A stretch of 64,000 nt of DNA, taken from assembly GCF_015832195.1 (NCBI RefSeq), contig NC_052046.1:16236161-16300160 (forward strand), read 5' to 3'. The position numbers and the translations under genes are program-made. The DNA is from Motacilla alba alba (Eukaryota > Chordata > Aves > Passeriformes > Motacillidae). The notes under the pieces were generated by a model. It ran no database searches. It saw only the letters and a program-made list of their open reading frames with translations, and was not told where the DNA came from. Shown piece after piece: positions 55,588 through 64,000 of the stretch (position 1 is the stretch's first letter; the number at the start of each line of letters is the position of its first letter).

Positions 55588-55640
55588 ATAAAGAAAGAGA
55601 AAGAAAAGAGGTGGGGGCAAGAAAGAGACTGACAGAAACA
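55450..55640 (-). mobile_element. Short LTR-like piece upstream of the 824-codon ORF
   Basis: On the minus strand it reads GTTAAGTAAAACCCACAC, GGCATATGGTGTCATTTG and CAGGCAGAGGCATTTC, the same block order as at 50,655-50,825. It adjoins a GA-rich simple repeat (55,536-55,612). It lies about 260 nt 5' of the ORF start and could influence its transcription. Confidence 0.4.
55536..55612. repeat. (GA)n-rich simple repeat
   Basis: A purine-only stretch of GAGAGA, GACAGAGA and AAAGAAAG units. It generates a spurious Leu/Ser-rich minus-strand ORF. Confidence 0.9.
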
Positions 55641-55644
55641 GATT

Positions 55645-57396
55645 AAGTAGAAAATATCACCACACTGTTGATCCCAATGATGTCCCGTTGACGGTCTCCA
55701 TGAGGGCTTCTTGATGGTGAAAAGAAACATCGTTCAGTGGATTGATATACACTTGGGCTGCGTGGGAAGGCCTAGGTACCTCCCCAGGGGAGGGGGACAA
55801 GTTTGACATGGTCTCTTGTAGATCTCTCTGAATCTGTTGCATCACTTTGTATCATGTGCAGTGTTCTGCTACAAGGCCTCAGCAATGAGTCTGGGGAGAG
55901 CTTCGTGGATCTTTCGTGGATTATGACACCTCCTCAGTGCCCCTCATCCATGTGCATGTCCCATGGATGTGGCCTTCATGGGTGGGAGGTTTTACAGCTG
56001 AGGCAGTTTGTATAAGGGAGGATGGGTCACTGATGTGCTGGGAATTCAGTACACATCCCCAGAGCGGGCCATGACTGTGGAGCTCCTCAGCTTTATTTTA
56101 CCCTGCAATCCCAGGCAGCTAGAATACTTCTGGTGAGACAGACAAATTTACAGAGTATGTAACAGGAAACTGTTAGAAATTGACAGTATGCAATTATACA
56201 TTATAAACTTTGCAACTATTCCATGTTTGGTACCTTTCCTGAAGGAAAATTTGCAACTAGGTAATTCTCATGTGACTGGCCTTTGGCTCTTGGCATTTAT
56301 CAACGGTATTGGTCATTACATCAGTGTTACATTTAGTCATGGGGAAAGAAGTTGTTGTAAACAGTCTCTCAAAACAGGGATCAAGGGCATAATTGATTTA
56401 AACTGACCCTGACAATGAAGTGGTATCATTACGGGACTCTGCAGCCAGGGCCCATTAAAGTAATCGGGTGTTTTTTCCTGTTTGTTTTTGAGACACTGAA
56501 ATTTAGTCAGCATTGAAATAGAATGAACTGCCAGAAGTGTATTTGTAGATGTCAATGACATCTCTTTCGATGTTTTTCTAATTCCACTGAGTATAAGGCA
56601 GAAAAGTATAGGTTACTCTGTGACAGATTTATGAAAAGAAAATAAAAATCTTAGTAACTCCGTTATCTGCCCCATTTATTTTCATTTTTCTATAGCATCT
56701 CCAGGGTTTCCAGCTATAACAATTTCTGAAGGGGCTATTCTTCCAAGAACAATTTTCTTAAGGGATAAATGGAAAAACAATATATCTGTAACATGAATTT
56801 TTACAGTTTCCAGAGACAAACTACTTTTTTTATCTCTTCCAGGAAATGTTTTTTGTAATGCAAACATTTTCATCAGTTCAAGATAATTGGATACCTGCTG
56901 TTACTCTGGGAATTACCCCTTCAAGATGCTAAGGAAAATATTTTCCAAGTGGGATCAAGCAGGCACTAGAACAGGCTGCCACAAGGGATGTGCAGCCTCC
57001 ATTCAGCTCATCTGAGCAAGGCATTAAGCAGCCTGAGCTGATGTTGCAGGTAGTCCTGCTCTGAGCAGGTTCTTGGATTGGGTGATATCCCATTCTCCGT
57101 TCTAAATTCAGTTCTATTAGCCAACTATTTTGAGGACTCACATCTCAAGATGAGCACACTCACAGAAAGTGCTAACTTCTTCAACTCCCGCACTTCAATT
57201 GACAGCAGATACCTGTGCTCAGGGACATTTATTGTCTACTCAGACTTGGGCCTTTATTAATTAGTAAAATAAAATAGCTGACTGAGAAGGAGGAAATGAG
57301 GATTTTTATGAAATAAATGTGATTTTAAAAGTGTGGCAATTTTCTTTTGACCTTAGGTAAGTACTGAATAATCTTAATTATGAATAATAACTAAGA
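55645..57396. other. Spacer, no recognised gene
   Basis: A minus-strand AATAAA and moderate GC near 55,900-56,110 hint at an old repeat, but no family is identifiable. The rest is AT-rich. Confidence 0.5.
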
Positions 57397-57434
57397 TTAA
57401 TTAAATTTAATTAATTAATTAATTAATTAATTAG
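57397..57434. repeat. (TTAA)n tetranucleotide repeat
   Basis: About nine copies of TTAA in AT-rich sequence. Confidence 0.93.
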
Positions 57435-60400
57435 TAATTAAATTCTTTTTACAAAAAACTACTTTTATAGCAGCCTAACACAAGTTTCTTGAAAAGGGTT
57501 AGCCCTGATCTACATACTCTTGAAAGCAAAAGCTGGCCATTGTCTCTTAATAGCATTGTCTTTAATGCCAAAATAATTTTGTGTACTCACTGTTCTGACT
57601 ACAATTTCACATGGCCAGAGGTATCAGAAATTTGAAATCAGCCCTGATATAGAAAAAATACCCAAAAAAGTTCATGTTTTTTCTTTAGTTGAAGCATGGT
57701 CTCTATCTTTCATTCTGTTCAGGTAATGGATTTGGACCACAAAATGGTGATCCACAGAAAGAACTAGCCCAACCTGTAGGACTCTTCCTATCCAGATTTT
57801 TTTCTCAACCCATTGGGTTGTAAACTGCTAAATTGCAGAAAATGTCATTGTTTGTGTATATTCCTTGGAGAGTAGGAGACCTGGTTCCGTTATTTGACTC
57901 ATTTTTGTGGGTTTCTTTCAGACCTCTCAACATTTGTTTCTTGCTGGCTGAGTCTCTGGGGATATAAGAAACAAAGACCGGCACGTTTGTATGCCTTTAG
58001 CGCTGAACAGCGCTGTGGCTTCTCTGGTTACCGTATGTCCCAAAAAGCAAATGTGGAGTGCCAGATGATGCAATGACATGCGCCATGCTACTGGCTGAAT
58101 AGAAGTGTCACACAGGATTCAGCTGCACCACTTTCTTGCCTGCAGGTCTACATTCTCATTCTTCCTCAATTTGATCCATTCAGAGTTAAAGTTAGTAGGG
58201 CATAACTGAATGCAAAGATCTAATTCTCTTGGTTTGAGGGACTGAAATTAGGATCATATTTGCACTAGGCTATCATAGTAGTCTGTTAAGAAACAGGCTT
58301 TTTCAGGGAGTGTTAGGGTTGAGTTGAATAGGACACATCCCCCTCTCCTTCAAGAGGGAGCTAATAATGAATACATTCCTGATTAAGGTACCTGGCTAGC
58401 TATCCAGAGTTAGGCGGGATGAAACCAGACAGAGGACAAATGCTAACAAGGCCAGCCCTAATCCAAACAGTCTGAATCCACAGTTTAATTTTCCTAGGAG
58501 TCACACAGACCCAGCCTGTTTAACCTTTTTTTCTGTGCTTCTGTCCTTCAATTTTCATATGTCAGTGACATTGTTCTTACTAGCAATGTGTGGGTTCCTA
58601 CTTCACACTAATTAATTTTTCTTTCGCGCAGAAGTTAACAATAGCAAGCTACCTGGCATGTCTCAAGGTCCAAACCTGCCCACAGGCAGGAGCCATGGAC
58701 CTCAGATGAACAGATGCATGGAACAGTTTTTGGCGGCAGAACAACAGACAGACAGAGAAGAGAAAAAAAGAGATGCTGAACTGAGGAGGTGAAAGATAGG
58801 AAGAAGAGAGGAAGATGAGGGCTGATAGAAAGTCTTCAGTTATGAGACTATACATCTGGGTCTTTGCGAGAAATGTGGAACCCCTAATTCCGGGCAAAGT
58901 CCAGAGCTATGTGAAGTCTGCCTTGGTGCAAGTAAGTTGATCTCCATATCACCCTGTACTCCAGCCCGTCCACCCTGTTACAGAATGGAATCCAGCAGTA
59001 GTTGAAAAATCATCCAAGAGATTCAGAGTCTGATTTGGATTTTATTCTGCCCTGCAAATATGAAGTGACAAGGTAGTTTGGAAGTACAGAAAAAAAAATA
59101 GAAACTTAAAAGAAAGGAGAAATGCAAAGCTGGCTAAAATCAGAAAGGTGAATTATGGCTGAAATGCTTAGATTCTGTAGCAATTTCTTTTTCCTCTATT
59201 GGTTAAATATTTCCAGTTTGTATATCTAGCTGTCATTTTGTAAATACTCAATAATTGTCCACTAGTCAATATCAGGTGCATCTTGCTAGCCTGCCACACT
59301 TCTGGGATCAGAGAGCTTTCTCTGCCTCCTTTCAGTTTTCTCAGTTGTTACCCACTTTTTTTCTGGGAAAAGACTTCAATCTGCTGCAAAGCATGTCCTG
59401 CAGTGGTTTGGGACTCCTTCTATCTCACTGAAGCTTGTGTGCATGAGTAAGGGCAGTAGATCTGGTGCACTCATTTTCACTGCTGAGCCAACATTTGGAG
59501 ACATTTTGTGTATCATTAGACACATAGAATATTTTAGCATTTAAAATTTCTGTGTTTTCTAAAAAATATTTTACTTCATTCATAATATGCAAGGAATTAA
59601 TAGCCTGGATTTATATGCCAGACTGGCAAACAGAAGAGGGAAGGGTGTCTAGCAAATAAGGGTGTTTCATTTTTTGTCTTAGGGGTTTCCCAGTTTTTCT
59701 CTGACCATCTGTCTTTATGTATGATTATTCTACTACAAACCTTGTTATGATACCAGAATAATTTTATAAATATGCAATTAGAGGTGGGCCCAGTTCAGCC
59801 TGAACATTTGTGTGTATGTTTGTGTGTTTATCTTTGCCTCTGTGTATGAGGTTCATTTCCAAGGAATCCAAACCTGGATTCAAGTCCAAAGTCCTCAGAT
59901 GGTCCCTGTCATTGCAGAAGGCTAAGCCAAAGCAGCTGAGCACAACTTTGAAGACATTTACATTCTAAATCCTGGTCCAAATGACTAGAATTCCTTTCCT
60001 TCTCTCCTCCCTTTGATCTAAATTGAAGATAAGATCTAGGGAGCACAGGAAAAAGAAAAGACAATATCAACAGTTGATATTAATTGCCCTTTATCAATCC
60101 CTGAAGGGTTCTCAAAATATTTTAACAATCTGCTCTAAGTAACAACATTAATAAACTAAATGTGAGAAAGAAGAAAAGCCAGTAATTACAGCAGAGTTTA
60201 AACATTACATCTGATAAGTAACAAAGAGCTCTAAATTAAACAAATAAAAAAGATAAAACAGAAAGCATAGTAAAAAAAAAAAAAAAATCAAAGCATTGTC
60301 CTAAATGGCATGGAGGTCACATGAATTGAATACCTCTAATGTCTTTCCAGAAAGAAAACATCCTTAAAAGCCTGGATGAACTGCTAAATTAATTCTTCAT

Positions 60401-63400
60401 CAGCATTCAAACTGCTTTCCCCTCCTTTCTATCCCAGCATTTTTCCTAAGGCCTCGTGCTTGACCCATAAAAACCATGTAATTGTAATAAAAAAATAAAC
60501 TTTTGACCATTAATGGAAGATTAGAGTGTTGTAGGAAGTAGGTGGAGTATGAAAGCCTTAAGCTAAGAGTGTATTCAAGGCCTGAGAGAGGCTCTTTATA
60601 TGGAATATATATGAAATGCATGGAATTTATTTAGCATTTATTGCAATTATGCATTCTCTTTACCAACCAGTTATATTTACTAAGTATCAGTTACTTGTAG
60701 ATTCATTTTATTTGAAGGTAAAATGTTTGTTAACTTCTATGGCAGTTCTGCAATGCTGTAGAACCCAAATTTTTGCCAAAACAATCCCAGTCAGAGCAAT
60801 TTGCAAAACCTTGTGTTGTGTTAGCTTAATGCAACTTTTTGGGTTAGACATAAGGCTGCTGAATTGTACCATACATGATTTTTCTTTCACTGGACTTGAA
60901 TGGACAGATACCTTAAATCCACCTTTATTTAATTCCAAGGCCTTTGGGCAGGCAGCTGTTCCCCAACCTCTTCCAGCACTTCCTTCTCCCTCCTGCTGAA
61001 ACCTCCTCATCTTCATCCTTGATGTTTTACATGGCTGATATTCTTCTCTTTCATCAGTCATTTCTAACAAATTGATGCAGTGGAGTTTAATATACCCTAT
61101 ACACTCTAGGGTAGCAAGTATATTTTTTCTTGTTTTGCTTGCATTTACTATTAAGAAGTTACATTTTTATGCAACCCTACAATAATTTCATTAGGATGAA
61201 ACATTGGGGGTATTTCCATTGAGATGAAGGATATGTCAGAATTTTAAGACTGTTTCTCATGTGGTTCCTCAGTGACATATATTTTTTCCTGTTAAAAAGA
61301 AAAAAAAAAGAAAAAAGAAAAGAAAACCCAACAAAGGAAATTGGCCTGGGGAAAATGCCACTGAGATACTGTTAAGAAGTCTGACTTAATGCCAAGCAGC
61401 ATATGCAGGGCGAATGCTTAGTCCACCCATTGTGCTTACAGCCACAGGGGGCTGAGAATAGTACCCTATGAGATTTTACCAGAAGTGTGGTAAAAATATT
61501 CTGGTATAGCTGCCTGTCTTTCTGAAATGAGAGACCTTAGTTTTTACTTTAATTTATACTACCTACTTGGACATAGGTTTTTATTTCTGTGTTGACACTG
61601 CATCATTGTGCATTTAAAGAAGTGCTGTGGATGAAGTGCAGACTATTCCTTAGCATACTGCAAAGTTAGTTGTAACCTGGATACCACTTATTCCAGTGCA
61701 GGTGATGAGGGGCCATGGATGCAGAAGTTATGGCCATGGTGCATTATGGTGCATTATGGTGCATTATGCTGAAGTTATGGCCATGGTTATGGCATGGTAC
61801 TAGTTAGTTCTTTTACCAGAATGCAGCCTATGAAGATCTATTTCAGTCTAGTCTAATTCTGAGCGATGTTCAGGCTGTTTTAAGTTGTGCTAAAGAAAGA
61901 CTTTCTGGTATAGGGCAGAATTAGGAAGGTGAAGAGAAAAATCATCTTTGCTCATTTTTAACTCTCCTGTTTAAGAACAGTGTTTGTTTACCAGAGAACC
62001 TGATCCATCTTTAACAATTTTTTTTCTTTTCAATAAAATAAGAAAATTATTTTAGTGTTATCTGATAGCTTGGAAGTGTGGAAGTGCAAAGCATGCTGTG
62101 CTGGCTGGTCTCCCTTGAAACACACCCTTTAAAGGGCAGAGACCTGGTGTAATCACTGGCTCATCATCTCACTGAGGTGGCCAAAGCAGACAGTGGTTCC
62201 CAAAACTGGAGCACAGCCCTGGTCTTTGCTGGTGGCAGAGCACAATGATCTGCCTCCTCCTCCAGGCTTGGAACAAATCTGCTATTCAGCCTTAAGGAAA
62301 GACAAGTTTGTTAGCTAGAGTATTAGCTACAACCTTCAAAACAAAACTTTTATTATATTGTCACAGAATGCCTGTAGATTTATGAGGCCTTGGGAATACA
62401 ATGAATTAATCACAGTAGTACTTGTTTGTTTTTATAAAGGTTTGCAAAACAAGTAATAAAGTGTTTATGTGATTTTTTTTTTTTACTTCAAAATCCATTA
62501 GATATTGTTCTGAGTCTAGTTTTCATTAAAATGAGCTGTTATAGAATACATCTAGGAGTCATGAACTGGTTGAATGTGATTAGGATTTCAGGAGTTATCA
62601 GCAGATTTTAAGTTTAATTTTTGTTATATTTCTTCTTTAGCTACAATAGTAATCTATACATTTTTTAAAAACCCCATGCTAAAATTTATATTATTACAAA
62701 GATCTAGCTAGGGGAAAAAAGAAAGAAGGATTATTAAAGGAATAGGCACTGACTTTCCAGTAAAATAAATGGAAGTATTTACTTTATCTCTTGAAGTAAT
62801 TAATAATTTAATGGAAGTTTTCTATTTTAGAACTCAGATGTTTTTTATTAGGACTGCTAAAATGCTTTAAAAAATGTTGCATAATTTGTCAAATTACATC
62901 CAACTGCAATGACTAATAAAATATTTGTTTTCAGTAGTTCTGAAAAGGTATTACTTCAAAAGCTGATGTACTAATCATTCTTCAAAATCTAATTCTGTTC
63001 CTATTTTACATCTCATTTCACATAAAGAACACCATGTCTTACATCTAAAACACACTGAAACCACAGGCATCCCTGCACACTCCAGCAATGGCAGCTTCAG
63101 CTGGTGGGGATGCCTGCTATCTCCATGCTACATTGCCTCTTGAAGGAGTCTGTTTTCTCAATTGATGACATTGCACAACATTTATTTTTGTCAAGCCTTT
63201 TTCACTAGAGTAGCATGATGTGAAATAGAATAACCTGATGAAATACAGTAAGTTAATAATAGTGCTGTACACAGAGCACCTTTCATCATGACAGATCGCA
63301 AAACGTTTTACTTAGACTGTACATATAAAAATCATTCTTCACCCACCACTGAAATGCAGTTACTGTTACAGAAGAATAGGGTAACCATGCCATGCCAGGA

Positions 63401-64000
63401 ATAACAGCTTTTTCGAGTAAGGGAAATTAAGAAAAATGTCTTCATATGAAACAATAATGGGAATGCTTAGGGACGCTGGATCTAATTACTAGCATTTGCA
63501 TTTGGTCAACGTGTTTAAAGAACTTCTTGTAAATACATTAATCAGTAATAGGAATAGGGATATCCGTAAATATTTAATTTGCCGCAAATTCTTGTGACTT
63601 TATTTTGCCTTTTCTCAGAAACAGCACCTTAAGCAGCAAAAAAGGAAGAAAAAACCACATATATTTAAGAATTGCTTCAAAATTTACTCAAAGAAGGAAA
63701 TGGCAGTTAGTCATGAAAAGTTGGCTCGAAAATGTTCAAATTTTTGCACAAAATACTGGGCAATTCTAATTCTTCCATGAGGTGTAATTCAACAAAAAAA
63801 ACCATTTTGGGTATTGTTGTGAGCTGCTGCAGAACATAAGGGTAACCCAGGTTTTTTTAGTAGATCCCTTGGGGCAGATTAGAGTGAGCAACACTGAATG
63901 ATTTGTGTTCGTAAATATACACGTGTAGGGTTTATTATGGAAAAACTGGGTTGCAAAGAAAAGCAGGTATGTAGGCATTTTGGTTATTATTGCATATAGT
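57435..64000. other. AT-rich spacer to the end of the window
   Basis: No exon, CR1 or LTR is supported over 6.5 kb. Small simple repeats occur (A16 near 60,273; A/G-rich at 61,298-61,326; a 10-bp repeat at 61,736). The human order suggests FST is the next gene, so conserved regulatory elements are possible but not visible from one sequence. Confidence 0.6.
61721..61787. repeat. Nested tandem repeat
   Basis: Three copies of the 10-mer GCATTATGGT (61,741-61,768) lie between two copies of GAAGTTATGGCCATGGT (from 61,724 and 61,771). Confidence 0.9.

Noticed and set aside
1..64000. tRNA, rRNA or CRISPR features
   Set aside because: None recognised. Vertebrate DNA has no CRISPR arrays, and the tandem repeats seen are micro- or minisatellites.

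Overview
This is a vertebrate genomic window and almost certainly a bird's. It has avian-type CR1 LINE 3' ends in several places, short introns, few SINEs and a Neoaves-style LTR. The gene order ITGA2 > < MOCS2 (tail to tail) matches human 5q11.2. From general knowledge of avian synteny this block lies on the Z chromosome, so I infer a Z-linked segment of a neoavian, perhaps passerine, bird.

Layout. (1) 1-20,950, plus strand: the 3' half of ITGA2, fourteen coding exons from the thigh domain to the stop, with every splice junction resolved by eye, then a roughly 2.9-kb 3' UTR that ends at an L2/MIR-like poly(A) site. (2) 20,950-27,545: gene-free spacer with two solo LTRs and a truncated CR1. 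(3) 27,545-35,700, minus strand: the complete bicistronic MOCS2 gene, seven coding exons. It encodes both molybdopterin synthase subunits, MOCS2A and MOCS2B, from overlapping frames, and its first exon sits in a CpG island (about 35,240-35,960). (4) 36,000-49,950: gene-free, AT-rich DNA with CR1 pieces, simple repeats, a G-tract and a 24-bp perfect palindrome. (5) 49,950-56,200: a GC-richer island with interrupted CR1s, a microsatellite cluster, LTR-like pieces and a single-exon minus-strand ORF of 824 codons that I do not recognise; its 3' end is duplicated downstream. (6) 56,200-64,000: AT-rich spacer with no gene I can support; in human the next gene in this direction is FST.

The two known genes are functionally unrelated: ITGA2 is the collagen-binding alpha2 integrin subunit and MOCS2 makes molybdenum cofactor. 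The most notable signals are the 824-codon acidic repeat ORF, which contains a helix resembling a PKA-RII anchoring helix, and the MOCS2 overlap, where the usual MOCS2B ATG position reads ACG.
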